A DNA stretch of 64,000 nt from Megalopta genalis (taxonomy: Eukaryota > Arthropoda > Insecta > Hymenoptera > Halictidae). Each line of letters opens with the position of its first letter. Within the stretch, counting starts at the first letter, position 1. The notes under the pieces were generated by a model, which was not told the origin of the DNA, did not search any database, and saw only the letters and a program-made list of their open reading frames with translations. Both the position numbers and the translations under genes were made by a program. Where the stretch lies: positions 186,001 through 250,000 of the forward strand of contig NW_027476330.1 of assembly GCF_051020955.1 (NCBI RefSeq), in the 5' to 3' direction. Positions 13,800-27,900 of this stretch are shown here, in pieces.

Positions 13800-14860
13800 T
13801 ACAAATCAATGCGAAGTAAATGGTTTATCTTCAAATCAATGCGAAGTAGAAGGCTTAGCTTCAAATCCATGCGAAACAAAATCTTTAGCTTCATATACTT
13901 GTAATATACATGATTTAGTTTCAACTGCTTGCGAAACTATCGAGATAGCTTCAAATCAATGCGAAGTAGAAGACTTATCTTCAAACCCATGCGAAGCAAG
14001 TGGTTTAGCTTCAAATACTTGTGATAAACATGATTTTGCTTCAATTGCATGCGAAACAAACGAGTTAGCTTCAAATCAATGCGAAGTGGGAGGTTTATCT
14101 TCAAATCAATGCGAAACAAGTGATTTAGCTTCAAATACTTGCGATATACATGATTTAGTTTCAACTGCATGCGAAACAAACGAGTTAGCTTCAAATCCAT
14201 GCGAAACATATGATTTAGCTTCAAATCAATGCGAAGTAGAAGGCTGAGCTTCAAATCCATGCGAATCAAATGGTTTAGCTTCAAATACTTCTGATATACA
14301 TGATTTAGCTTCAATTGCGTGAGAAACAAACGAGTTAGCTTCAACTACAAGCGAAACACATGATTCAGGTTTCAAATCAAAGCGATATTGAAGGCATGGC
14401 TTCATATCCATGTCAATCGAACGGTTTATCTTCAGATACTTGTGATATACATGATTTAGCTTCAACTGCATGCGAAACAAACGAGTTAGCTTCAAATCAA
14501 TGCGAAGTAGAAGGCTTAGCTTCAAATCCATACGAATCAAATGGTTTAGCTTCAAATACTTGTGATATACATGATTTTGCTTCAATTGCATGCGAAACAA
14601 ACGAGTTAGCTTCAAATCAATGCGAAGTGGGAGGTTTATCTTCAAATCAATGCGAAACAAGAGATTTAGCTTCAAATAGTTGTGATATAAATGATTTAGC
14701 TTCAATTGCTTGCGAAACAAACTAGTTAGCTTCAACTCAATGCGATGTAGAATGCTTAGCTTCAAATTCATGCCAATCAATCGGTTTAGCTTCAAATACA
14801 TGCGATATACATGATTTAGCTTCAACTGCATGCGAAACAAACGAGTTAGCTTCAAATCCA
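12980..14860. repeat. Duplicated block D3, left copy
   Basis: Matches 16,817-18,697 at offset 3,837 bp (127 x 30 + 27). It contains A units at 13,090 and 14,359 and B unit at 13,399. Differences are few, for example GAGATTTAGC at 14,660 against GTGATTTAGC in the partner. Confidence 0.83.
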
Positions 14861-15940
14861 TGCGAAACACATGATCTAGCCTCAAATTTATGTGAATCAA
14901 ATGGTTTAGCATCATAGCTTCATATTCTAGAGAAACAGATCATTTAGATTCAGATACTTGTGATAAACATGATTTAGCTTCAACTGCATGCGAAACAAAC
15001 TAGTTAGCTTCAACTCAATGCGAAGTAGAATGCTTAGCTTCAAATCCATGACAATCATACGGTTTAGCTTCAAATACTTGCGATATACATGATTTAGTTT
15101 CAACTGCTTGCGAAGCAAACGAGTTAGCTTCAAATCCTAGAGAAACACATGATTTAGCTTCAAATCAATGCGAACTAGAAGGCTTAGCATCAAATCCATG
15201 CGAATCAAATGGTTTAGATTCAGATACTTGTGATAAACATGATTTAGCTTCAACTGCATGCGAAACAAACGAGTTAGCTTCAAATCAATGCGAAGTAAAT
15301 GGTTTATCTTCAAATCAATGCGAAGTTGAAGGCTTAGCTTCAAATCCATGCGAAACAAAATCTTTAGCTTCATATACTTGTAATATACATGATTTAGTTT
15401 CAACTGCATGCGAAACTATCGAGTTAGCTTCAAATCAATGCGAAGTGGAAGACTTATCTTCAAATCCATGCAAAGCAAGTGGTTTAGCTTCAAATACTTG
15501 TGATAAACATGATTTTGCTTCAATTGCATGTGAAGCAAACGAGTTAGCTTCAAATCAATGCGAATTGGGAGGTTTATCTTCAAATCAATGTGAAACAAGT
15601 GATTTAGCTCCAAATAGTTGTGATATACATGATTTAGCTTCAACTGCATGCGAAACAAACGAGTTAGCTTCAAATCAATGCGAAGTAGAAGGCTTAGCTT
15701 CAAATCCATGCGAATCAAATGGTTTAGCTTCAAATACTTGTGATATACATGATTTAGCTTCAACTGCATGCGAAACAAACTAGTTAGCTTCAACTCAATG
15801 CGAAGTAGAATGCTTAGCTTCAAATCCATGACAATCAAACGGTTTAGCTTCAAATACTTGCGATATACATGATTTAGTTTCAACTGCATGCGAAACAAAC
15901 GAGTTAGCTTCAAATCCATGCGAAACATATGTTTTAGCTT
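14860..15940. repeat. Duplicated block D4, left copy
   Basis: Matches 22,175-23,255 at offset 7,315 bp. It includes B unit 14,908 with the private GTGAATCAAATGG just upstream of it, shared with its partner. It is one of several pieces showing that the Ia block around 15-19 kb and that around 22-24 kb share ancestry but were rearranged. Confidence 0.8.
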
Positions 15941-16816
15941 CAAATAAATGCGAAGTAGAAGGCTGAGCTTCAAATCCATGCGAATCAAATGGTTTAGCTT
16001 CAAATACTTCAGATATACATGATTTAGCTTCAATTGCGTGAGAAACAAACGAGGTAGCTTCAACTACAAGCGAAACACATGATTCAGGTTTCAAATCAAA
16101 GCGAAATTGAAGGCATGGCTTCATATCCATGTCAATCGAACGGTTTATCTTCAAATACTTGTGATATACATGATTTAGCTTCAACTGCATGCGAAACAAA
16201 CGAGTTATCTTCAAATCAATGCGAAGTAGAAGGCTTAGCTTCAAATCCATGCGAATCAAATGGTTTAGCTTCAAATACTTGTGATATACATGATTTTGCT
16301 TCAATTGCATGCGAAACAAACGAGTTAGCTTCAAATCAATGCGAAGTGGGAGGTTTAACTTCAAATCAATGCGAAACAAGTGATTTAGCTTCAAATAGTT
16401 GTGATATACATGATTTAGCTTCAACTGCATGCGAAACAAACTAGTTAGCTTCAACTCAATGCGATGTAGAATTCTTAGCTTCAAATCCATGCCAATCAAG
16501 CGGTTTAGCTTCAAATACTTGCGATATACATGATTTAGTTTCAACTGCATGCGAAACAAACGAGTTAGCTTCAAATCCATGCGAAACACATGATCTAGCC
16601 TCAAATTTATGCGAATCAAATGGTTTAGCATCATAGCTTCATATTCTAGAGAAACAGATCATTTAGATTCAGATACATGTGACAAACATGATTTAGCTTC
16701 AAGTGCATGCGAAACAAACGAGTTAGCTTCATATCGAAGAGAAACACATGATTTAGCTTCAAATCAATGCGAAACAAACGAGTTAGCTTCAAATCAATGC
16801 GAAGTAGAAGGCTGAG

Positions 16817-18697
16817 CTTCAAATCCATGCGAATCCAATGGTTTAGCTTCAAATACTTGTGATATACATGATTTAGCTTCAATTGCGTGAGAAACAAACG
16901 AGTTAGCTTCAACTACAAGCGAAACACATGATTCAGGTTTCAAATCAAAGCGATATTGAAGGCATGGCTTCATATCCATGTCAATCGAACGGTTTATCTT
17001 CAAATACTTGTGATATACATGATTTAGCTTCAACTGCATGCGAAACAAACGGGTTAGCTTCAAATCAATGCGAAGTGGAAGACTTATCTTCAAATCCATG
17101 CGAAACAAATGGTTTAGCTTCAAATACTTGTAATATAGATGATTTAGCTTCAACTGCATGCGAAACAAACGAGTTAGCTTCAAATCCATGCGAAACACAT
17201 GATCTAGCCTCAAATTTATGCGAATCAAATGGTATAGCATCATAGCTTCATATTCTAGAGAAACAGATCATTTAGATTCAGATACATGTGACAAACATGA
17301 TTTAGCTTCAACTGCATGCGAAACAAACGAGTTAGCTTCAAATCGAAGAGAAACACATGATTAAGCTTCAAATCAATGCGAAGTAGAAGGTTTAGCTTCA
17401 AATCCAAGCGAAACAAATGCTTTAGATTGAAATACTTGTGATATACATGATTTAGCTTCAACGGCATGCGAAACAAACGAGTTAGCTTCAAATCCAAGAG
17501 AAACACATGATTTAGCTTCAAATCAATGCGAACTAGAAGGCTTAGCATCAAATCCATGCGAATCAAATGGTTTAGATTCAGATACTTGTGATAAACATGA
17601 TTTAGCTTCAACTGCATGCGAAACAAACGAGTTAGCTACAAATCAATGCGAAGTAAATGGTTTATCTTCAAATCAATGCGAAGTAGAAGGCTTAGCTTCA
17701 AATCCATGCGAAACAAAATCTTTAGCTTCATATACTTGTAATATACATGATTTAGTTTCAACTGCTTGCGAAACTATCGAGTTAGCTTCAAATCAATGCG
17801 AAGTAGAAGACTTATCTTCAAACCCATGCGAAGCAAGTGGTTTAGCTTCAAATACTTGTGATAAACATGATTTTGCTTCAATTGCATGCGAAACAAACGA
17901 GTTAGCTTCAAATCAATGCGAAGTGGGAGGTTTATCTTCAAATCAATGCGAAACAAGTGATTTAGCTTCAAATACTTGCGATATACATGATTTAGTTTCA
18001 ACTGCATGCGAAACAAACGAGTTAGCTTCAAATCCATGCGAAACATATGATTTAGCTTCAAATCAATGCGAAGTAGAAGGCTGAGCTTCAAATCCATGCG
18101 AATCAAATGGTTTAGCTTCAAATACTTCTGATATACATGATTTAGCTTCAATTGCGTGAGAAACAAACGAGTTAGCTTCAACTACAACCGAAACACATGA
18201 TTCAGGTTTCAAATCAAAGCGATATTGAAGGCATGGCTTCATATCCATGTCAATCGAACGGTTTATCTTCAGATACTTGTGATATACATGATTTAGCTTC
18301 AACTGCATGCGAAACAAACGAGTTAGCTTCAAATCAATGCGAAGTAGAAGGCTTAGCTTCAAATCCATACGAATCAAATGGTTTAGCTTCAAATACTTGT
18401 GATATACATGATTTTGCTTCAATTGCATGCGAAACAAACGAGTTAGCTTCAAATCAATGCGAAGTGGGAGGTTTATCTTCAAATCAATGCGAAACAAGTG
18501 ATTTAGCTTCAAATAGTTGTGATATAAATGATTTAGCTTCAATTGCTTGCGAAACAAACTAGTTAGCTTCAACTCAATGCGATGTAGAATGCTTAGCTTC
18601 AAATTCATGCCAATCAATCGGTTTAGCTTCAAATACATGCGATATACATGATTTAGCTTCAACTGCTTGCGAAACAAACGAGTTAGCTTCAAATCCA
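16817..18697. repeat. Duplicated block D3, right copy
   Basis: Partner of 12,980-14,860. It contains A units at 16,927 and 18,196 and B unit at 17,236 at identical relative positions. A private ATGATTAAGC near 17,358 replaces ATGATTTAGC. Confidence 0.83.
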
Positions 18698-19315
18698 TGC
18701 GTAACATATGATTTAGCTTCAAATCAATGCGAAGTAGAAGGCTGGGCTTCAAATCCATGCGAATTAAATGGTTTAGCTTCAAATACTTGGGATATACATG
18801 ATTTAGTTTCAACTGCATGCGAAACAAACGAGTTAGCTTCAAATCCATGCGAAACATATGATTTACCTTCAAATCAATGCGAAGTAGAAGGCTTAGCTTC
18901 AAATCCATGCGAATCCAATGGTTTAGCTTCAAATACTTGTGATATACATGATTTAGCTTCAATTGCGTGAGAAACAAACGAGTTAGCTTCAACTACAAGC
19001 GAAACACATGATTCAGGTTTCAAATCAATGCGATATTGAAGGCATAGCTTCAAATCCATGTCAATTGAACGGTTTATCTTCAAATACTTGTGATATACAT
19101 GATTTAGCTTCAACTGCATGCGAAACAAACGAGTTAGCTTCAAATCAATGCGAAGTGGGAGGTTTATCTTCAAATCCATGCGAATCAAATGGTTTAGCTT
19201 CAAATACTGGTAACGTAGATGATTTAGCTTCAACTGCATGTTAAACAAACGAGTTAGCTTCAAATCCATGCGAAACACATGATCTAGCCTCAAATTTATG
19301 CGAATCAAATGGTAT

Positions 19316-21493
19316 AGCATCATAGCTTCATATTCTAGAGAAACAGATCATTTAGATTCAGATACATGTGACAAACATGATTTAGCTTCAACTGCATGCG
19401 AAACAAACGAGTTAGCTTCAAATCGAAGAGAAACACATGATTTAGCATCAAATTCAGGCGAAACACATGGTTTAGCATAATATTCATGCGAAACAGATGG
19501 TTTAGATTCAGATACTTGTGATAAACATGATTTAGCTTCAACTGCATGCGAAACAAACGAGTTAGCTTCAAATCAATGCGAAGTGGGAGGTTTATCTTCA
19601 AATCAATGCGAAACAAGTGATTTAGCTTCAAATAGTTGTGATATACATGATTTAGCTTCAACTGCATGCGAAACAAACTAGTTAGCTTCAACTTAATGCG
19701 AAGTAGAATGCTTATCTTCAAATCCATGACAATCATACGGTTTAGCTTCAAATACTTGCGATATACATGATTTAGTTTCAACTGCATGCGAAACAAACGA
19801 GTTAGCTTCAAATCCATGCGAAACATATGATTTAGCTTCAAATCAATGCGAAGTAGAAGGCTGAGCTTCAAATCCATGCGAATCAAATGGTTTAGCTTCA
19901 AATACTTCTGATATACATGATTTAGCTTCAATTGCGTGAGAAACAAACGAGTTAGCTTCAACTACAAGCGAAACACATGATTCAGGTTTCAAATCAAAGC
20001 GATATTGAAGGCATGGCTTCATATCCATGTCAATCGAACGGTTTATCTTCAAATACTTGTGATATACATGATTTAGCTTCAACTGCATGACAAACAAACG
20101 AGTTAGCTTCAAGTCAATGTGAAGAAGAAGGCTTAGCTTCAAATCCATGCGAATCAAATGGTTTAGCTTCAAATACTTGTGATATACATGATTTTGCTTC
20201 AATTGCATGCGAAACAAACGAGTTAGCTTCAAATCAATGCGAAGTGGGAGGTTTATCTTCAAATCCATGCGAAACAAATGGTTTAGCTTCAAATACTTGT
20301 AATATAGATGATTTAGCTTCAACTGCATGCGAAACAAACGAGTTAGCTTCAAATCCATGCGAAACACATGATCTAGCCTCAAATTTATGCGAATCAAATG
20401 GTTTAGCATCATAGCTTCATATTCTAGAGAAACAGATCATTTAGATTCAGATACTTGTGATAAACATGATTTAGCTTCAACTGCATGCGAAACAAACGAG
20501 TTAGCTTCAAATCCAAGTGAAACACATGATTTAGCATCAAATTCAGGCGAAACACATGGTTTAGCATAATATTCATGCGAAACAGATGGTTTAGATTCAG
20601 ATACTTGTGATAAACATGATTTAGCTTCAACTGCATGCGAAACAAACGAGTTAGCTTCAAATCAATGCGAAGTGGGAGGTTTATCTTCAAATCAATGCGA
20701 AACAAGTGATTTAGCTGCAAATAGTTGTGATATACATGATTTAGCTTCAACTGCATGCGAAACAAACTAGTTAGCTTCAACTTAATGCGAAGTAGAATGC
20801 TTATCTTCAAATCCATGACAATCATACGGTTTAGCTTCAAATACTTGCGATATACATGATTTAGTTTCAACTGCATGCGAAACAAACGAGATAGCTTCAA
20901 ATCCATGCGAAACATATGATTTAGCTTCAAATCAATGCGAAGTAGAAGGCTGAGCTTCAAATCCATGCGAATCAAATGGTTTAGCTTCAAATTCTTCTGA
21001 TATACATGATTTAGCTTCAATTGCGTGAGAAACAAACGAGTTAGCTTCAACTACAAGCGAAACACATGATTCAGGTTTCAAATCAAAGCGATATTGAAGG
21101 CATTTCTTCATATCCATGTCAATCGAACGGTTTATCTTCAAATACTTGTGATATACATGATTTAGCTTCAACTGCATGACAAACAAACGAGTTAGCTTCA
21201 AGTCAATGCGAAGAAGAAGGCTTAGCTTCAAATCCATGCGAATCAAATGGTTTAGCTTCAAATACTTGTGATATACATGATTTTGCTTCAATTGCATGCG
21301 AAACAAACGAGTTAGCTTCAAATCAATGCGAAGTGGGAGGTTTATCTTCAAATCCATGCGAAACAAATGGTTTAGCTTCAAATACTTGTAATATAGATGA
21401 TTTAGCTTCAACTGCATGCGAAACAAACGAGTTAGCTTCAAATCCATGCGAAACACATGATCTAGCCTCAAATTTATGCGAATCAAATGGTTT
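19316..21493. repeat. 1,089-bp HOR, two tandem copies
   Basis: Copies 19,316-20,404 and 20,405-21,493, each running from one B unit to the next and containing one A unit. 1,089 = 36 x 30 + 9. A related unit lies at about 1,990-3,086 (offset 17,326 bp), and the pair recurs at 25,211-27,388. Private differences include CATTTCTTCATATCC at 21,101 against CATGGCTTCATATCC. Confidence 0.88.
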
Positions 21494-22174
21494 AGCATCA
21501 TAGCTTCATATTCTAGAGAAACAGATCATTTAGATTCAGATACATGTGACAAACATGATTTAGCTTCAACTGCATGCGAAACAAACGAGTTAGCTTCAAA
21601 TCGAAGAGAAACACATGATTTAGCTTCAAATCAATGCGAAGTAGAAGGTTTAGCTTCAAATCCATGCGAAACAAATGGTTTGGATAGAAATACTTGTGAT
21701 ATACATGATTTAGCTTCAACGGCATGCGAAACAAACGAGTTAGCTTCAAATCCATGCGAAACATATGATTTACCTTCAAATCAATGCGAAGTAGAAGGCT
21801 TAGCTTCAAATCCATGCGAATCCAATGGTTTAGCTTCAAATACTTGTGATATACATGATTTAGCTTCAATTTCGTGAGAAACAAACGAGATAGCTTCAAC
21901 TACAAGCGAAACACATGATTCAGTTTTCAAATCAATGCGATATTGAAGGCATAGCTTCAAATCCATGTCAATTGAACGGTTTATCTTCAAATACTTGTGA
22001 TATACATGATTTAGCTTCAACTGCATGCGAAACAAACGAGTTAGCTTCAAATCAATGCGAAGTGGGAGGTTTATCTTCAAATCCATGCGACACAAATGGT
22101 TTAGCTACAAATACTTGTAATATAGATGATTTAGCTTCAACTGCATGCGAAACAAACGAGTTAGCTTCAAATCC

Positions 22175-23255
22175 ATGCGAAACACATGATCTAGCCTCAA
22201 ATTTATGTGAATCAAATGGTTTAGCATCATAGCTTCATATTCTAGAGAAACAGATCATTTAGATTCAGATACTTGTGATAAACATGATTTAGCTTCAACT
22301 GCATGCGAAACAAACTAGTTAGCTTCAACTCAATGCGAAGTAGAATGCTTAGCTTCAAATCCATGACAATCATACGGTTTAGCTTCAAATACTTGCGATA
22401 TACATGATTTAGTTTCAACTGCTTGCGAAACAAACGAGTTAGCTTCAAATCCTAGAGAAACACATGATTTAGCTTCAAATCAATGCGAACTAGAAGGCTT
22501 AGCATCAAATCCATGCGAATCAAATGGTTTAGATTCAGATACTTGTGATAAACATGATTTAGCTTCAACTGCATGCGAAACAAACGAGTTAGCTTCAAAT
22601 CAATGCGAAGTAAATGGTTTATCTTCAAATCAATGCGAAGTTGAAGGCTTAGCTTCAAATCCATGCGAAACAAAATCTTTAGCTTCATATACTTGTAATA
22701 TACATGATTTAGTTTCAACTGCATGCGAAACTATCGAGTTAGCTTCAAATCAATGCGAAGTGGAAGACTTATCTTCAAATCCATGCAAAGCAAGTGGTTT
22801 AGCTTCAAATACTTGTGATAAACATGATTTTGATTGAATTGCATGTGAAGCAAACGAGTTAGCTTCAAATCAATGCGAATTGGGAGGTTTATCTTCAAAT
22901 CAATGTGAAACAAGTGATTTAGCTCCAAATAGTTGTGATATACATGATTTAGCTTCAACTGCATGCGAAACAAACGAGTTAGCTTCAAATCAATGCGAAG
23001 TAGAAGGCTTAGCTTCAAATCCATGCGAATCAAATGGTTTAGCTTCAAATACTTGTGATATACATGATTTAGCTTCAACTGCATGCGAAACAAACTAGTT
23101 AGCTTCAACTCAATGCGAAGTAGAATGCTTAGCTTCAAATCCATGACAATCAAACGGTTTAGCTTCAAATACTTGCGATATACATGATTTAGTTTCAACT
23201 GCATGCGAAACAAACGAGTTAGCTTCAAATCCATGCGAAACACATGATCTAGCCT
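22175..23255. repeat. Duplicated block D4, right copy
   Basis: Partner of 14,860-15,940. It has a private change GATTTTGATTGAATTGC near 22,829 against GATTTTGCTTCAATTGC. The same variant recurs at 28,724 in the 5,895-bp duplicate, so it predates that duplication. Confidence 0.8.
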
Positions 23256-23985
23256 CAAATTTATGCGAATCAAATGGTTTAGCATCATAGCTTCATATTC
23301 TAGAGAATCAGATCATTTAGATTCAGATACATGTGACAAACATGATTTAGCTTCAAGTGCATGCGAAACAAACGAGTTAGCTTCATATCGAAGAGAAACA
23401 CATGATTTAGCTTCAAATCAATGCGAAACAAACGAGTTAGCTTCAAATCAATGCGAAGTAGAAGGCTGAGCTTCAAATCCATGCGAATCAAATGCTTTAG
23501 CTTCAAATACTTCTGATATACATGATTTAGCTTCAATTGCGTGAGAAACAAACGAGTTAGCTTCAACTACAAGCGAAAGACATGATTCAGGTTTCCAAAT
23601 CAAAGCGATATTGAAGGCATGGCTTCAAATCCATGTCAATCGAACGGTTTATCTTCAAACACTTGTGATATACATGATTTAGCTTCAACTGCATGCGAAA
23701 CAAACGAGTTAGCTTCAAATCAATGCGAAGCAGAAGGCTCAGCTTCAAATCCATGCGAATCAAATGGTTTAGCTTCAAATACTTGTGATATACATGATTT
23801 TGCTTCAATTGCATGCGAAACAAACGAGTTAGCTTCAAATCAATGCGAAGTGGGAGGTTTAACTTCAAATCAATGCGAAACAAGTGATTTAGCTTCAAAT
23901 AGTTGTGATATACATGATTTAGCTTCAACTGCATGCGAAACAAACTAGTTAGCTTCAACTCAATGCGATGTAGAATGCTTAGCTT

Positions 23986-24945
23986 CAAATCCATGCGAAA
24001 CAAATGGTTTAGCTACAAATACTTGTGATACACATTATTTAGCTACAACTGCATGCGAAACAAACGAGTTAGCTTCAAATCCATGCGAAACACATGATTT
24101 AGCTTCAAATCAATGCGACGTAGAAGGCTTAGCTTCAAATCCAAGCGAAACAAATGATTTAATTTCAAGTCAGTTCCTGGTGGAAGGATTAGCTTCAAAT
24201 CAATGTGAAACAAACGAATAAGCTTCAAAACCATGCGTTACACATGCTTTATCTTCAAATCAATGCGAAGTAGGAGGCTTAGCATCAAATCAATGCGACA
24301 CAAATTATTTAGCTTTAAATACTTGCGAGATAAATGATATAGCTTCATATGCAGGCGAAACGAACGAGTTAGCTTCAAATCCATGCGGAACAAATGATTT
24401 AGCTTCAAATACATGTGATATACATGATTTAGCTTCAACTGCATGCGATACAATCGAGTTCGCTTCAAATACATGCGATACACATGATTTAGCTTCAAAC
24501 CAATGCGATGTAGAAGGTTTAGCTTCAAATCCATGCGAAACGATTGACTTAGCTTCAAATGCAGGCGAATCAAACGAGTTAGCTTCAAATCCATGTAGAA
24601 CACGTGATTTAGCTTCCAATCAATGCGAAGTAGAAGGCTCAGCTTCGAATCCATACGAAACAAATGGTTTATTTTCAAAAACTTGTGGTATAAATGAAAT
24701 AGTTTCAAATGCTAGCGAAACAAACGAGTTAGCTTCAAATCCATGCAAAACACATGATTTAGCTTCCAATCAATGCGAAACACATGATTTAGCTTCAAAT
24801 CAATGCGGAACAAATGATTTAGCTTCAAATACTTGCGATATAAGTGATATAGCTTCAAAAGCAGGAGGAACAAACGAGGTAGCTTCAATTCCATGCGAAA
24901 CAAACGATTTAGCTTCAAATCAATGCGAAGTAAAAGGCTTAGCTT
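23986..24945. repeat. Subdomain Ib segment, first copy (960 bp)
   Basis: Exactly 32 monomers of the Ib family embedded between Ia blocks. It begins with the monomer containing GGTTTAGCTACAAATACTTG and includes monomers with GCAGGCGAAAC and GATATAAGTGATATAG that are typical of the region after 30 kb. It is the tail of the left copy of the 5,895-bp tandem duplication. The same 960 bp recurs at 29,881-30,840, where it runs directly into further Ib repeats. The copy at 29.9 kb is therefore probably the original Ia/Ib boundary, and this one was carried along by the duplication. Confidence 0.85.
24171..24190. repeat. Most divergent Array I monomer
   Basis: A monomer reading CAGTTCCTGGTGGAAGG in place of the usual AATGCGAAGTAGAAGG. 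It recurs at 30,066 (+5,895) and, as CAATTCCTGGTGG, at 31,236 (+1,170). It lacks the otherwise near-invariant GCGA and is a convenient landmark for the Ib repeat. Confidence 0.8.
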
Positions 24946-27900
24946 CAAATCCATGTCAATTGAACGGTTTATCTTCAAATACTTGTGATATACATGATTT
25001 AGCTTCAACTGCATGCGAAACAAACGAGTTAGCTTCAAATCAATGCGAAGTGGGAGGTTTATCTTCAAATCCATGCGAATCAAATGGTTTAGCTTCAAAT
25101 ACTGGTAACGTAGATGATTTAGCTTCAACTGCATGTTAAACAAACGAGTTAGCTTCAAATCCATGCGAAACACATGATCTAGCCTCAAATTTATGCGAAT
25201 CAAATGGTATAGCATCATAGCTTCATATTCTAGAGAAACAGATCATTTAGATTCAGATACATGTGACAAACATGATTTAGCTTCAACTGCATGCGAAACA
25301 AACGAGTTAGCTTCAAATCGAAGAGAAACACATGATTTAGCATCAAATTCAGGCGAAACACATGGTTTAGCATAATATTCATGCGAAACAGATGGTTTAG
25401 ATTCAGATACTTGTGATAAACATGATTTAGCTTCAACTGCATGCGAAACAAACGAGTTAGCTTCAAATCAATGCGAAGTGGGAGGTTTATCTTCAAATCA
25501 ATGCGAAACAAGTGATTTAGCTTCAAATAGTTGTGATATACATGATTTAGCTTCAACTGCATGCGAAACAAACTAGTTAGCTTCAACTTAATGCGAAGTA
25601 GAATGCTTATCTTCAAATCCATGACAATCATACGGTTTAGCTTCAAATACTTGCGATATACATGATTTAGTTTCAACTGCATGCGAAACAAACGAGTTAG
25701 CTTCAAATCCATGCGAAACATATGATTTAGCTTCAAATCAATGCGAAGTAGAAGGCTGAGCTTCAAATCCATGCGAATCAAATGGTTTAGCTTCAAATAC
25801 TTCTGATATACATGATTTAGCTTCAATTGCGTGAGAAACAAACGAGTTAGCTTCAACTACAAGCGAAACACATGATTCAGGTTTCAAATCAAAGCGATAT
25901 TGAAGGCATGGCTTCATATCCATGTCAATCGAACGGTTTATCTTCAAATACTTGTGATATACATGATTTAGCTTCAACTGCATGACAAACAAACGAGTTA
26001 GCTTCAAGTCAATGTGAAGAAGAAGGCTTAGCTTCAAATCCATGCGAATCAAATGGTTTAGCTTCAAATACTTGTGATATACATGATTTTGCTTCAATTG
26101 CATGCGAAACAAACGAGTTAGCTTCAAATCAATGCGAAGTGGGAGGTTTATCTTCAAATCCATGCGAAACAAATGGTTTAGCTTCAAATACTTGTAATAT
26201 AGATGATTTAGCTTCAACTGCATGCGAAACAAACGAGTTAGCTTCAAATCCATGCGAAACACATGATCTAGCCTCAAATTTATGCGAATCAAATGGTTTA
26301 GCATCATAGCTTCATATTCTAGAGAAACAGATCATTTAGATTCAGATACTTGTGATAAACATGATTTAGCTTCAACTGCATGCGAAACAAACGAGTTAGC
26401 TTCAAATCCAAGTGAAACACATGATTTAGCATCAAATTCAGGCGAAACACATGGTTTAGCATAATATTCATGCGAAACAGATGGTTTAGATTCAGATACT
26501 TGTGATAAACATGATTTAGCTTCAACTGCATGCGAAACAAACGAGTTAGCTTCAAATCAATGCGAAGTGGGAGGTTTATCTTCAAATCAATGCGAAACAA
26601 GTGATTTAGCTTCAAATAGTTGTGATATACATGATTTAGCTTCAACTGCATGCGAAACAAACTAGTTAGCTTCAACTTAATGCGAAGTAGAATGCTTATC
26701 TTCAAATCCATGACAATCATACGGTTTAGCTTCAAATACTTGCGATATACATGATTTAGTTTCAACTGCATGCGAAACAAACGAGATAGCTTCAAATCCA
26801 TGCGAAACATATGATTTAGCTTCAAATCAATGCGAAGTAGAAGGCTGAGCTTCAAATCCATGCGAATCAAATGGTTTAGCTTCAAATTCTTCTGATATAC
26901 ATGATTTAGCTTCAATTGCGTGAGAAACAAACGAGTTAGCTTCAACTACAAGCGAAACACATGATTCAGGTTTCAAATCAAAGCGATATTGAAGGCATTT
27001 CTTCATATCCATGTCAATCGAACGGTTTATCTTCAAATACTTGTGATATACATGATTTAGCTTCAACTGCATGACAAACAAACGAGTTAGCTTCAAGTCA
27101 ATGCGAAGAAGAAGGCTTAGCTTCAAATCCATGCGAATCAAATGGTTTAGCTTCAAATACTTGTGATATACATGATTTTGCTTCAATTGCATGCGAAACA
27201 AACCAGTTAGCTTCAAATCAATGCGAAGTGGGAGGTTTATCTTCAAATCCATGCGAAACAAATGGTTTAGCTTCAAATACTTGTAATATAGATGATTTAG
27301 CTTCAACTGCATGCGAAACAAACGAGTTAGCTTCAAATCCATGCGAAACACATGATCTAGCCTCAAATTTATGCGAATCAAATGGTTTAGCATCATAGCT
27401 TCATATTCTAGAGAAACAGATCATTTAGATTCAGATACATGTGACAAACATGATTTAGCTTCAACTGCATGCGAAACAAACGAGTTAGCTTCAAATCGAA
27501 GAGAAACACATGATTTAGCTTCAAATCAATGCGAAGTAGAAGGTTTAGCTTCAAATCCATGCGAAACAAATGGTTTGGATAGAAATACTTGTGATATACA
27601 TGATTTAGCTTCAACGGCATGCGAAACAAACGAGTTAGCTTCAAATCCATGCGAAACATATGATTTACCTTCAAATCAATGCGAAGTAGAAGGCTTAGCT
27701 TCAAATCCATGCGAATCCAATGGTTTAGCTTCAAATACTTGTGATATACATGATTTAGCTTCAATTTCGTGAGAAACAAACGAGATAGCTTCAACTACAA
27801 GCGAAACACATGATTCAGTTTTCAAATCAATGCGATATTGAAGGCATAGCTTCAAATCCATGTCAATTGAACGGTTTATCTTCAAATACTTGTGATATAC

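Larger units (their letters stand above)
1..23985. repeat. Array I subdomain Ia
   Basis: Left part of Array I, dominated by the four-type tetramer pattern and carrying all the junction units A and B outside the 5,895-bp duplicate. Internal structure is a mosaic of copied blocks: offset 11,709 bp (1-2,090 with 11,650-13,799), offset 5,651 bp (4,150-6,110 with 9,801-11,761), offset 3,837 bp (12,980-14,860 with 16,817-18,697) and offset 7,315 bp (14,860-15,940 with 22,175-23,255). There is no stretch over 300 bases that is not repeat. Recurrent stop-creating variants include CTAG in place of CGAG and GGCTGAG in place of GGCTTAG. Confidence 0.9.
19047..24941. repeat. 5,895-bp tandem duplication, copy 1
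   Basis: Every landmark from about 19,056 to 24,950 recurs exactly 5,895 bp downstream. The left edge is fixed only to about 15 bp by monomer similarity. Contents: B units at 19,316, 20,405, 21,494, 22,223 and 23,281, and A units at 19,976, 21,065, 21,914 and 23,581. It also holds two 1,089-bp HOR copies and a 960-bp Ib tail. The length equals 195 x 30 plus five B slips (40), three A slips (3) and one double A slip (2). Confidence 0.93.
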